A DNA stretch of 50,229 nucleotides from Sulfurovum sp. (lineage in GTDB: Bacteria > Campylobacterota > Campylobacteria > Campylobacterales > Sulfurovaceae), in contig JALWKQ010000084.1 of assembly GCA_027081395.1 (NCBI GenBank), positions 1 through 50,229 of the forward strand. Reading direction: 5' to 3'. Made by a program: the position numbers and the translations under genes. Below are positions 28,246 through 37,842 of this stretch, piece by piece. Under the pieces are notes generated by a model. It saw nothing but the letters and a program-made list of their open reading frames with translations. It did no database searches and was not told the DNA's origin. Numbering within the stretch: position 1 is the stretch's first letter; the number at the start of each line of letters is the position of its first letter.

Positions 28246-29652
28246 TCAAAAGCTGTAGGTGATCTCCGTAAAAAGCATGTCATCCCGTTTGAGTGTGTCA
28301 AAAAGCGCAGAGCCGCCTATATAGTCGATAATTCCGACAGTTGCCTTGAGTCTATCGTTGATCTCATACTCTCCCCAGAGTCTCTGAAATCCCCCTTCAT
28401 CCCCTTTGGCACCAAAAAGCGAGATGAGATAGTTCGCATGCAGTGAGGCATTCATAAAATCAGAACGGATACGAAAAGCGTGCTGATAGGTATCGGCATC
28501 CAGCGGTTGGAGCTCATGTTTGAGTGCCGGATCGTAGTCATGGATATGACGCAGCGAAAAGTCATAGCTAATCATCGTATCGGCTATACCGTTATACTCA
28601 GTACCGATCAGAGCATCCGTACGATCGAGACTTTTCTGTGGCAGGGAGGTATATTTGAGCCCGTTAAAGTGCGCAAGCTCCCCTTTAATGAGCCATGAAC
28701 CGTTCAGATAGTTAAACGCCGCTCCTGTCATCGTTACCTTGTCATGCAATATCTGACTCTGCGCGTTAAGGGGCAGCGGGATATATCCGCTATCGTGTCT
28801 GATGCGGGCTGCATAGAGATTGAGATCCCAACCGCTAAACTCCCCGCCGATACTGAGTGCCCAGGTGGTATCATGATAGCTTTTGTCATCAGGGGCACGA
28901 AAGGGGGCTGGGTAAAACGCCGATCCATAGGGTGGATTGAGTGTAAACTGCTGTTCGAGTATCGCGATAGGGGTGATACGCCACTTGCCGATATAGTAGT
29001 CCAGCTTTGCCATGGTTACGGGCAGACGCAGATCCTCTATATCGACAAGAGCGGGTCTTCGATTGTCCAGCGGATTGAGCACATCAGTGATACGTATCGT
29101 GTCACTGCGACCCCAAACCACAACCTGACGCCCTACCTTAAAGTCAAGATCTTCTTTCACACTCCCCTCAAGATAGGCATCATAGAGCCGTACTTCACTG
29201 CGATAGGCATCCTTCTCATCTTTTGTATACGATCGGTCTCTCAGGTCATAGACCGCATCGTAGTAGGCTTTGGCATTGCTCTTGAACTTCCATCCGTTGC
29301 CAAACTTATGCTCATAATCCAGATAGAGTGTCGACTTGGCAACCGTAAGCCCCCTATGAGGCATCTTGCCAAGGTAGGAATAGGCAAAGAGTTGCGAGAG
29401 TGAACCGGTCAATCCCTCGATACCCAACCCTTTTTGTTCCTCCATACTTTCTACATCACCTTGATCCTCATCAGAATGACCATCAGGCACTTCTTCAGCG
29501 AAACCCTCCAATGCTTCATCCGCTTCCGAACTGCTGCCTTGTGCCATCTCTGCTTTTGCCGATATATCATCGAAACCGTCAAGTGCCTCATCGACACTGT
29601 CCGCATAGAGCAGTGATGAGACCACCAAGCTCAGATATAACCATTGTTTCAT
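28246..29652 (-). CDS. DUF1302-like outer-membrane beta-barrel protein with acidic repeat at N-terminus
   Basis: Signal peptide; 'VGRQVVVWGRSDTIRITDVLNPLDNR' DUF1302-type signature; terminal aromatic 'EITYSF'; N-terminal DEALDGFDD/DEALEGFAEE. Confidence 0.8.
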   Translation of the reverse strand: MKQWLYLSLVVSSLLYADSVDEALDGFDDISAKAEMAQGSSSEADEALEGFAEEVPDGHSDEDQGDVESMEEQKGLGIEGLTGSLSQLFAYSYLGKMPHRGLTVAKSTLYLDYEHKFGNGWKFKSNAKAYYDAVYDLRDRSYTKDEKDAYRSEVRLYDAYLEGSVKEDLDFKVGRQVVVWGRSDTIRITDVLNPLDNRRPALVDIEDLRLPVTMAKLDYYIGKWRITPIAILEQQFTLNPPYGSAFYPAPFRAPDDKSYHDTTWALSIGGEFSGWDLNLYAARIRHDSGYIPLPLNAQSQILHDKVTMTGAAFNYLNGSWLIKGELAHFNGLKYTSLPQKSLDRTDALIGTEYNGIADTMISYDFSLRHIHDYDPALKHELQPLDADTYQHAFRIRSDFMNASLHANYLISLFGAKGDEGGFQRLWGEYEINDRLKATVGIIDYIGGSALFDTLKRDDMLFTEITYSF

Positions 29653-29681
29653 ATGTTTCTACTCCATCATCATCTTTGGGG

Positions 29682-29719
29682 GCGGGACTTCAGTCCTGCA
29701 TGTGCGGGGTTGAAACCCC
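29682..29719. repeat. REP-like doublet: two adjacent short hairpins
   Basis: GCGGGACT-tc-AGTCCTGC (29682-29699, 8-bp stem with one G-T wobble) and GGGGT-tgaa-ACCCC (29706-29719). Confidence 0.6.
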
Positions 29720-29728
29720 TCCTCCACA

Positions 29729-29791
29729 ATTCCTAATTCCTAATTCCTCATTCCTAATTCCTAATTCCTCATTCCTAATTCCTCATTCCTT
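29729..29791. repeat. Tandem heptamer array, 9 units of ATTCCT(A/C/T)
   Basis: Unit order ATTCCTA,A,C,A,A,C,A,C,T; last unit overlaps the stop codon (29790-29792) of the LolA-like gene. Confidence 0.95.
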
Positions 29792-30584
29792 AGATTCCCT
29801 TTTCCAGTCTGCGTGTGGTAAAGAGGTCATTGCTAAGGGGTTTGTTGACCTTGATATGGCTGAATTTGAGGATCGTTTTGTGCAGTGTCTGCTTGCCTTT
29901 CTTGGTTGTCATCGTCATCTCATCTGGTACCCAGATACCGTTTTGCTTGTGCAGTTTCTTGACATCGAGATACTTCTTTTTGCCGTTTTTCATAAAGTTG
30001 ATGGCTCGCACCACCATATCGTTGTCCTTGCGTACCAGTGCGATCGTTTTGGTATAGCCGGACTCCTTGATCACCTTTTTGTTGCGCGGTTTGCCTTCGA
30101 TCACCCAGGCATCTTTGCCGCGTACTTTGGTCTCTTTGAGCAACTTAAAGTCATAATCCTCCAGATCGCGATCGGTCATGTCAAAGTAGCTAAAGTCAGA
30201 TCCCATAAAGCTGCCGCTCTTGTCTGCACTCGGGATACGCTTGACCTTTTTGAGTGCGGGCAGATAGAGCCACTGATCGTCATCCTTGCTCGCATCGTCA
30301 TAATCATAGGTCAAAAATGCCGTATTTTTGACATCAGAAGGCGACTTGAAAAAGAGCATACGGTGCTCATCCGCACCAAAGTCTTTGCTATAGGATTTCA
30401 GATCCCGGATACGTTTCTTGCCGTTTTTGTCTATGAGCACCATCAACATATCCTGCTCAACTGTCTTGCCGTCATCACGGGCATCCACCTTCTCCATGAT
30501 CGCACGCGCTTTTGGGTCATCCGCATAAGCTGACACTCCTGCCAACATCATAGCCGCCATTGTCATCAAAACTGTTTTTTTCAT
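29790..30584 (-). CDS. Outer membrane lipoprotein-sorting protein (LolA-like fold)
   Basis: Signal peptide; 'DDQWLYLPALKKVKRIPSADKSGSFMGSDFSYFDM' signature of the LolA-like family found with MMPL transporters. Confidence 0.88.
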   Translation of the reverse strand: MKKTVLMTMAAMMLAGVSAYADDPKARAIMEKVDARDDGKTVEQDMLMVLIDKNGKKRIRDLKSYSKDFGADEHRMLFFKSPSDVKNTAFLTYDYDDASKDDDQWLYLPALKKVKRIPSADKSGSFMGSDFSYFDMTDRDLEDYDFKLLKETKVRGKDAWVIEGKPRNKKVIKESGYTKTIALVRKDNDMVVRAINFMKNGKKKYLDVKKLHKQNGIWVPDEMTMTTKKGKQTLHKTILKFSHIKVNKPLSNDLFTTRRLEKGI

Positions 30585-30657
30585 TTTTTCATTCCTTTCG
30601 TATTTTTATATCCATCATATAAATTCATAAAAGCTTTCCAAAGGAAAACCCACCAAA

Positions 30658-30705
30658 ATTCCTAATTCCTAATTCCTAATTCCTAATTCCTAATTTCTAA
30701 TTCTA
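30658..30705. repeat. Tandem heptamer array, 5 perfect ATTCCTA units plus ATTTCTA and ATTCTA variants
   Basis: Direct reading; last partial unit contains the stop codon (30703-30705) of the MMPL gene. Confidence 0.95.
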
Positions 30706-33129
30706 TTTGATCCATCCCCGCTTCGCCGCGACAATCATCAATGCGGGTGCCAGCAGGAGATCCGCCAACAGTGCCAGCAGGATCACCGAACCGGTTAAAA
30801 GCCCGAAGTTCTGCACAGAAATCATCTGCGCCATCATATAGGAGTAGAAACCTAATGAGAGTACAATAGTCGTGATCAGCATCGCCTTACCCGTCGTAAA
30901 GAAAGTATGACGTATCGCCTCGGCACTGTTATGGGTCTCATGATAGTATCGCATAAAATTGTGCATAAAATGTATCGTGTCATCCACTGCGAGCCCGATA
31001 GCGATACTTCCGATCAGCAATGTGAACATATCCAGCGGTATATCTGCGACATACATAATGAGCAGCCCGAGGATAATCGGTGTGAGGTTGGGGATCATAC
31101 TGAGCAGTCCCAGACGTACTGAGCGCAGGATAAGCATCATCATAAACGAGATCAGTACAAATGCGATCAGATAGCTGCGGACAGAGGAGCGTATCGCCTG
31201 ATCGAAGGTATTGATCAGCAGCGGTATCATCCCTGTTACCTCTACTGTGTCGTCAGGGAAGGTCTCGGTAAAGACCTTCTGGACATGCTGCTCTACCTGT
31301 ACCGCTTTGACAGCATCTGTCCATGGCAGTTTGATCGTGACACGCGCTTTGGAGAACTGGCTGTCCACAACATCCTCAAGATCGTCACTGCCTGAGTTTT
31401 CAAAGAGCAGCAGCTCCTGGGAGACCAGATCTTTCTCTTTGGGGATCGTATAGTAGCGCTCATCGTTGCCGTGCAGTGCGCGGTTGGTCTCTTTGACGAT
31501 CGTTGCGAGGGAGATCACTTTGCCCACATGGGTATAGGGATCGGTATATTGCTCGAGCTGGGCAGAGAGCTTGTTGAGCTTCGAGAGGCGTACCGGATCA
31601 TTCCAGCCGTTCTCTTTGCCTGTATCGACGATCGCTTCTATGGTGACAGTACCGTTCATATTGGCATCGATCTTCTCTGTAGAGAGACGGATATCGTTGT
31701 TGGGCTTGAACCAATAGAGCGGATTGTGCGAGAGCTCCAGCTTCGAAGCGGCAAAGAGCGCTGCGATCACCAGCAGGACACTTACTGCTATGATCTGCTT
31801 GTAGTAACGTACAGGGATCACAGAGAGTGCTGCCATCACCCTGTCCAGTCTGCCCGGCTCTTTTTTGGGCTTGGGCTTGAGCGGCGTGAGTGAGAGCAGT
31901 GCAGGCAGCAGGGTCAAGGTGAGCAGCAAGGAGACCATCACACCAAAGGAAGCGAAGATACCAAGATCCGAGATCGGCGCCACTTCACTTCCGGCAAACG
32001 AGCCTACACCGATCGCCGTTGTCACCGATGTCATGGCTATCGCAAGACCGGAGTGCCCCAGCGTATAGGAGATCGACTCTGCCTTCTCTCCCGTTTCATT
32101 GAAACGGTCAAAGAAGATCGAGAGGATATGCACCGTTGCCCCCACACTCACTGCCAGCAGCAATGACGGGACGATCTGGGTCGGCAGCTTGAACGCTGTG
32201 CCTGTCCATGCCATCAGCCCCACAGTCGCCAGCAGCGAAAGAATGATCACGATCAGCGGATAGACCACCGCACTCACACGTCTGAACATCAAAAAGAGAA
32301 ACACGATAATGATCAAAAAGGTCACCCGGGTAAACTTCTGCATATCCGCACGCATCTGCGCCTTGAGTCCATCGAGTACCACCGGCGAACCTGCTACATA
32401 TATCTCAAGTCCCTTCTCTTTGTACTTCTTGACGATCTCATAGACTTTACGTACCAGCTGGGCATTCTCCTGATCGGTCAGGAAAGGTCTCTTCTCTTCT
32501 GTCTGAGAAGTGGCGGTATCATCCGCACTACCCTCCTCAGCACCCTCATCGAACCCTTCATCAAAATTGTCTGCTCCTGTAGCGTTCTCCTCTCCTTGAT
32601 GGGAGTAGGCATCGGTCTCTATGATGATGGTCGTCATCTTGCCGTCACGGGAGAGCAGCAGGTCTTTGTAGAGGTGAGAAGCCATCGCCATCTTTTTGAC
32701 CTTGGCGACATCGGCTTGACTTTCAGGGAAAGGCTCAAGCAGATCATCGGTGATGAGCTCATCCCCTCTACCCCGTGTGTTTCTCACATTGTACAGTGAA
32801 GTGATCTCATCAACATAAGGCACCTTGCTTTCAAGCTCCTCATGTAAGTTCCGCAGGGTCTTTAGAAAACCGAGCGTAAAGATCTTATCACTCTTGATCG
32901 CGATCGCCACACGCTCATCACGTCCAAACTGCTCACGAAAGCGGTTGTACTCCAGCAGCACAGGATCATCCTCATGCATAAAGCCCTCCGTAGAGGTATC
33001 AAACTTGATCTGAGGCACATGGATCAGTACCGGCAGCAGCAGTGCCAGGCTCAGCAGGATCACTTTGATAGGATGATGGGCGATCCACAGCCCCATATGG
33101 CGCATCTTCTCTTCGAGGGTTTTGTACAT
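30703..33129 (-). CDS. MMPL/RND-superfamily exporter (hydrophobic/lipid exporter-like)
   Basis: 808 aa, two TM-SSD-like halves; 'VSVGATVHILSIFFDRF', 'IAIGLAVDDTIHFMHNFMRYY'; acidic periplasmic insert DNFDEGFDEGAEEG. Confidence 0.9.
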   Translation of the reverse strand: MYKTLEEKMRHMGLWIAHHPIKVILLSLALLLPVLIHVPQIKFDTSTEGFMHEDDPVLLEYNRFREQFGRDERVAIAIKSDKIFTLGFLKTLRNLHEELESKVPYVDEITSLYNVRNTRGRGDELITDDLLEPFPESQADVAKVKKMAMASHLYKDLLLSRDGKMTTIIIETDAYSHQGEENATGADNFDEGFDEGAEEGSADDTATSQTEEKRPFLTDQENAQLVRKVYEIVKKYKEKGLEIYVAGSPVVLDGLKAQMRADMQKFTRVTFLIIIVFLFLMFRRVSAVVYPLIVIILSLLATVGLMAWTGTAFKLPTQIVPSLLLAVSVGATVHILSIFFDRFNETGEKAESISYTLGHSGLAIAMTSVTTAIGVGSFAGSEVAPISDLGIFASFGVMVSLLLTLTLLPALLSLTPLKPKPKKEPGRLDRVMAALSVIPVRYYKQIIAVSVLLVIAALFAASKLELSHNPLYWFKPNNDIRLSTEKIDANMNGTVTIEAIVDTGKENGWNDPVRLSKLNKLSAQLEQYTDPYTHVGKVISLATIVKETNRALHGNDERYYTIPKEKDLVSQELLLFENSGSDDLEDVVDSQFSKARVTIKLPWTDAVKAVQVEQHVQKVFTETFPDDTVEVTGMIPLLINTFDQAIRSSVRSYLIAFVLISFMMMLILRSVRLGLLSMIPNLTPIILGLLIMYVADIPLDMFTLLIGSIAIGLAVDDTIHFMHNFMRYYHETHNSAEAIRHTFFTTGKAMLITTIVLSLGFYSYMMAQMISVQNFGLLTGSVILLALLADLLLAPALMIVAAKRGWIK

Positions 33130-33131
33130 TC

Positions 33132-34028
33132 TTACTCCTTGTTGTTTAATTGTTGTTCTGCGATCATCTTTCCGGTTTCGATCACTTCATAGGCACGGTG
33201 AAACTCATAGAAATCACAGACATCATAGGGGATGTCTATCATGATATCCGGTGCATAGCCTGCCATTTTGCACTTAAATACGGCATTTTGCATCACATCG
33301 ATCGTGTGTCCCATCACTTCAAGCATACTCATCTCCCGTGACTCCTCCCCTTCAGGCTGCGAGAAGAGTGTCTGTGCCTTTTGTGCCATCTCCACAAAAA
33401 GATCAGAGAGACTCTCTACTTTTTTTGCTTCCTCTTTAGGAACGCTGACCCTGAGATTTGCTCTACTCTCACCGTTGAGATTGACCGCGATGGTCATATC
33501 GGTGATATCTGCAAGGGTGGGTGCGATGGGCAGAGGGTTGAGCACACCGCCGTCTACAAGCACCATACCCTCTCTGTGTACCGGTGTAAAGACCGAAGGG
33601 ATAGCGATAGACGCACGGATCGCATCGAGCAGATCACCTTTTTGGAACCAGATCTCTTTTTGCTTGACGATATCGGTTGCTACTGCGGTAAAAGAGAGTG
33701 GCAGCTCCTCGATATTGATATCACCTACCATCTCCCGGATCACCGAAAACACCTTGCCTCCCTCTATCAGACCACCGTGCTGCATAGAGAAGTCGAGCAG
33801 CGATGCCACATCCATCGCATCAAGACCAAGTACCCATGCTTTGTACGCTTCCAGCTTGCCGCAGGCGTAAAGTCCGCCAATCAACGCTCCCATAGAAGAG
33901 CCTGCGATCGATACGATCTCATACCCCTGTGCTTCCAACACTTCGATCACACCGATATGGGCATAACCTCTTGCTCCACCGCTGCCCAGTACCAGCGATA
34001 TCTTTTTCTTTTTGGCTTCTATTTTCAT
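33132..34028 (-). CDS. Patatin-like phospholipase (RssA-type)
   Basis: 'LGSGGARGYAHIGVIEVL', GxSxG 'IAGSSMGAL', catalytic 'LVDGGVLNP'. Confidence 0.92.
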   Translation of the reverse strand: MKIEAKKKKISLVLGSGGARGYAHIGVIEVLEAQGYEIVSIAGSSMGALIGGLYACGKLEAYKAWVLGLDAMDVASLLDFSMQHGGLIEGGKVFSVIREMVGDINIEELPLSFTAVATDIVKQKEIWFQKGDLLDAIRASIAIPSVFTPVHREGMVLVDGGVLNPLPIAPTLADITDMTIAVNLNGESRANLRVSVPKEEAKKVESLSDLFVEMAQKAQTLFSQPEGEESREMSMLEVMGHTIDVMQNAVFKCKMAGYAPDIMIDIPYDVCDFYEFHRAYEVIETGKMIAEQQLNNKE

Positions 34029-34038
34029 AGACTTCCTC

Positions 34039-37000
34039 CTACGCTACTTTGCCTATCTCATACCATTTGCGCAGCCATCTGTCCAAAGGGCTGATCAGAC
34101 GGTATATCACCGGAACGACCAAAAGGGTCAGGAACATCGAGCTAAGCAGACCGCCGATGATGGAGATCGCCATTGGTGCTTTGGTCTCACTCCCCAATCC
34201 TGTAGCCACTGCCAGCGGGATCATCGCAAATACCATCGCAACTGTCGTCATCAGGATCGGTCTGAGTCGTTTCTCCCCAGCTTCGATCAGTGCACTGTCG
34301 GTATCCTTGCCCTCTTTGATCGCTTCATTGGCGAAATCGACCAGCAAAACGGCATTCTTGCCTACCATCCCCATCAGCAGCATAAAGCCGATCATCACAA
34401 AGAGACTGAACTGTTCGCCACTGAGATAGAGTGCGAGCATCACACCGATGATGCTAAGCGGCAGCGCGACCATGATGATCACCGGCTGGATCAGAGACTC
34501 ATAGAGGATCGCCAGGATGATAAACATCAATATCACCGAAAGGGTCAGTGCAGCAGCAAAGGCATTGGCAGTCTTCTCCATCTCTTCGGCGAAGCCTGTG
34601 AAGCGGTAGCTTACCCCTTCAGGCAGCAGTGTAGAGAGTTTCTGGCGTGTATACTTCACCGCACTTCCCAGATCCAGACCGAATAGGTCGGCATAGATAC
34701 TCACCTGCCGCTCTCTGTCGTAGTGATAAATCGTCGCCAAAGAGCGCGTCTGCCTGAAATCTACCAGTCCGTCAAGCAGGATTAGTGCGCCGTTTTTGGC
34801 ACGCAGCTGTATCTGCTTGAGATCCTCGAGAGAGACACGGTGCGCATCATCAAAACGCAACGTGATATTGTACTGCTTGCCGTGCTCCTCAAGGTAAGAT
34901 ATCTCCAGGTCACTCGAAAAAGCAGTCGCGATCGCCTGTGCGATCTGCAGTGCTGTGATGCCATAACGGCTGGCATTAGTGCGGTTAATCACGATATCGA
35001 TCTGAGGCTTGCCCTCGTCAAGATTGGTGTCGATATCGACAAAACCTTTCTTCTTTGCCAGATAGGCTGTCAGGTTTTTCGCTGCCTCTTTGAGCTTCTC
35101 AAAAGAGTCTGACTTGAGTACGATCTGATAAGGCACACTCGCCCCTGCTCCTTTGATCACAGGGATCGCAGCTGCAGTGATAAACATCTCTTGCTGCAGC
35201 GGTTTGAACTTTTCTCTGAACATCTGGATGATCTCTTCCTGGTTCTGCTTTCGCTGATCTTTGGGTGTGAGCTTGACGTAGATGAGTGCTTTGTTCTTCT
35301 CCTGAGCCGGGTTGTAGCCGACACTCAGTGTGGTATAGAGCACCCTCTTGTCTGCGCGCAGGATCGCTTCGACCTTCTTGGCACGTCTGACCGTCTCTTC
35401 AAGCGAGAGACCGGCATCTGCTTTGATCTTCACCTCAAACTCCGATTTGTCCTCTTTGGGGATGAAGTCCATACCGATCTTGGGAAAGAGACTCAACGAT
35501 GCGACAAAGACCCCTACCACAAGCAGGATCGTCAGATACTTAAACCGCAGTACCGTCTTGAGCATCTTCTCGTAGCCCTTCTCTATCGCTTTGAAGATCG
35601 GCTCGGTCATACGGTAGAACCTGCTCTGCTTCCGCTGAAGTACCCGGGCACTCAGGCTTGGGATGAAACTCAAAGCAACGGTATAGGAGATAATGATCGC
35701 AAAGCCCACCGTCATCGCAAATGACTCAAAAAACTTCCCGACAATACCGCTCATATACGATACAGGGATGAAAACCGCCAACAGCATCGCAGAGATCGCA
35801 AGGACGGTAAAGGCGATCTCTTTGGTACCCTCATAGGCAGCCTGGAACCTGTCCATCCCATCTTCGATCTTTTTGTAGATATTTTCGATGACGACAATCG
35901 CATCATCGATGATGATCCCGATCGCCAGTGTCAGACCGATCAGTGTGAGTTTGTTGAGATTGTATCCCATATAGTCCATCAGCGCAAATGTCCCCAGTAT
36001 CGAAGCGGGGATTGAGAGTGCCGAGACAAAAGTGATCGTCACATTGCGCAAGAAGACAAAGACGATGATCATCGCAAGGATCGCACCGTAGATCAGGTCA
36101 AACTCCACATCTTTTAAAGAGTGTATGATAAAGGGGGAGGTGTCATTGAGTATATGCACGTCGAAGCGGTCGCCTGCCATCTTCTGAAGCAGCGGCACAC
36201 TCTCTTTGACCTTTTTGGCGATCTCGATCGTATTGGTACCGGAGATCTTCTGCACCTCAAGCATCACACCCGGTGCATCGTTGTAAGCGGCATAACTCTT
36301 GGGGTCACTGAGTGCATCGACGACAGTAGCGATATCTTTGAGGCGAATCCCCTCTTTGATCTTGATATTTTTGAGATCCTCGACGCTCATCGCATCGGCT
36401 TTGGTCTTGAGGGTAAACTCTCTGTTTTTGGTGATCAGCTTGCCGCCGCCAACCTTGACATTCTCTGCTGAGACGATGTTGTTGAGTTCACGTACTGTGA
36501 TGCCGTATTTGTTGAGTTTCTGGGGATCGGGAAAGATCTTGATCTCACGCTCTTTGTATCCGACGATATGGATTGCTCCGACGCCATTGATCTTTTGCAA
36601 AGCAGGCTTGACTTTCTCATCGGCAAAAAGCATCAGATTTTTGACAGTATCGTTCTTGACACTCAAAAAGACGTTTATGATCGGTGCACCGCCGATATCA
36701 AGTTTGCTTATCAGCGGCACTCTGGCATTTTTGGGCAGTGAGATCGCAGAGACTTTGTCACGTACATCGTTGGCAGCCTCATCGATGTCACGTTCGAGAA
36801 AGAACTTGACCGTAACGACGCTGACCCCCTCACTGCTCGATGAGACCACACTGTCGATCCCTCCGATACGGGAGATCGCCTCTTCGACCTTCTCTGTCAC
36901 CTGGGACTCTACCGTACTCGCATCCGCCCCCGGATAGACTGTCTTGATCGTCACAATGGGAAAATCGATATTGGGAAAGAGTGCCGAAGGCATCGACTTG

Positions 37001-37080
37001 AAACTGATGAACCCGAAGATCATCAGCGTCAAGATATACATCAGCGTAGTGATCGGGCGGTTGATGGCAAGTTTGTACAT
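34039..37080 (-). CDS. Efflux RND transporter permease (AcrB/AcrD/AcrF family)
   Basis: 1013 aa; 'NRPITTLMYILTLMIFGFISFKSMPSALFPNIDFP', 'AIGIIIDDAIVVIENI', 'GMVGKNAVLLVDFANEAIKEG'. Confidence 0.95.
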   Translation of the reverse strand: MYKLAINRPITTLMYILTLMIFGFISFKSMPSALFPNIDFPIVTIKTVYPGADASTVESQVTEKVEEAISRIGGIDSVVSSSSEGVSVVTVKFFLERDIDEAANDVRDKVSAISLPKNARVPLISKLDIGGAPIINVFLSVKNDTVKNLMLFADEKVKPALQKINGVGAIHIVGYKEREIKIFPDPQKLNKYGITVRELNNIVSAENVKVGGGKLITKNREFTLKTKADAMSVEDLKNIKIKEGIRLKDIATVVDALSDPKSYAAYNDAPGVMLEVQKISGTNTIEIAKKVKESVPLLQKMAGDRFDVHILNDTSPFIIHSLKDVEFDLIYGAILAMIIVFVFLRNVTITFVSALSIPASILGTFALMDYMGYNLNKLTLIGLTLAIGIIIDDAIVVIENIYKKIEDGMDRFQAAYEGTKEIAFTVLAISAMLLAVFIPVSYMSGIVGKFFESFAMTVGFAIIISYTVALSFIPSLSARVLQRKQSRFYRMTEPIFKAIEKGYEKMLKTVLRFKYLTILLVVGVFVASLSLFPKIGMDFIPKEDKSEFEVKIKADAGLSLEETVRRAKKVEAILRADKRVLYTTLSVGYNPAQEKNKALIYVKLTPKDQRKQNQEEIIQMFREKFKPLQQEMFITAAAIPVIKGAGASVPYQIVLKSDSFEKLKEAAKNLTAYLAKKKGFVDIDTNLDEGKPQIDIVINRTNASRYGITALQIAQAIATAFSSDLEISYLEEHGKQYNITLRFDDAHRVSLEDLKQIQLRAKNGALILLDGLVDFRQTRSLATIYHYDRERQVSIYADLFGLDLGSAVKYTRQKLSTLLPEGVSYRFTGFAEEMEKTANAFAAALTLSVILMFIILAILYESLIQPVIIMVALPLSIIGVMLALYLSGEQFSLFVMIGFMLLMGMVGKNAVLLVDFANEAIKEGKDTDSALIEAGEKRLRPILMTTVAMVFAMIPLAVATGLGSETKAPMAISIIGGLLSSMFLTLLVVPVIYRLISPLDRWLRKWYEIGKVA

Positions 37081-37089
37081 CGATCTCTC

Positions 37090-37842
37090 CTACTGCTTCT
37101 GTGTGAGGATATAGCCATCCCCAAAGAGTCCCGGCAGCAGATCCTCAGCGAGTACCTCCGCCTCCAGCTTCCTGTCTTTGCTTCTTGCTGCAGGATAGAC
37201 CTTGCTGATGTGCCCCTCTCTTGGCGTATCTGAACCGTCGACCTTGTAACGGAAAGTCTGCCCTGCTTTCACAAGGTCATGGTACTTCTGATCGAACGTA
37301 AGGATCAGTTTGCGTTTGCGGGTACTTTGCAGCTTGAGTGCGGTACGGATCATTGCACCGCTTACCACATCCCCCTCTTCGATCAATTTCTCGTAGATCA
37401 CCCCGTCAAAAGGCGCTTTGAGCAGTGTCTTCTCAAGCAGTGCTTTCTGGTATGCAAGCTGTGCTTTGGACTGCTCATACTTAAACGCGAAATTGTCCAG
37501 CTGTGCCTGATCGATCAGATGTTTGACCTTGAGCTGACGCTCATAGGCTCTTTTGGCATACTTGTAATTGGTCTGTGCCACATCAAGCAGTGCTTTGAGG
37601 TCATCGTTTTTCAACGAAGCGAGAACCTCTCCGGCTTTGACCTCTGAGCCGACATCAACATTGACTTTGTCGACAATCCCTCCGGCACTGAAAGCGAGCT
37701 CAGCACGCTTGAGCGGCTGGACAGTAAAGGTCGCATAGATCTCCTCTGCAAAGAGTGCTGCACTCAACAGCATGATTGCCATCAACCATTTGGAAAGGAT
37801 GGATGTGTTGTTGTTTTGGTATTGTATTTGTCTCTGCTTCAT
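37090..37842 (-). CDS. Efflux RND periplasmic adaptor subunit
   Basis: 'GGIVDKVNVDVGSEVKAGEVLASL', 'LKAPFDGVIYEKLIEEGDVVS'. Confidence 0.9.
   Translation of the reverse strand: MKQRQIQYQNNNTSILSKWLMAIMLLSAALFAEEIYATFTVQPLKRAELAFSAGGIVDKVNVDVGSEVKAGEVLASLKNDDLKALLDVAQTNYKYAKRAYERQLKVKHLIDQAQLDNFAFKYEQSKAQLAYQKALLEKTLLKAPFDGVIYEKLIEEGDVVSGAMIRTALKLQSTRKRKLILTFDQKYHDLVKAGQTFRYKVDGSDTPREGHISKVYPAARSKDRKLEAEVLAEDLLPGLFGDGYILTQKQ

Noticed and set aside
29400-30533. 377-aa plus-strand ORF spanning the barrel/LolA-like junction and a heptamer array
   Set aside because: Low-complexity translation of the repeats ('FLIPNSSFLIPNSS') and antisense to good genes.
29729-30705. CRISPR array
   Set aside because: Units are contiguous 7-mers without spacers and no cas genes are present.
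33268-34686. Several 200-237-aa plus-strand ORFs over patatin and acrB
   Set aside because: Shadow ORFs opposite genes with clear catalytic motifs.
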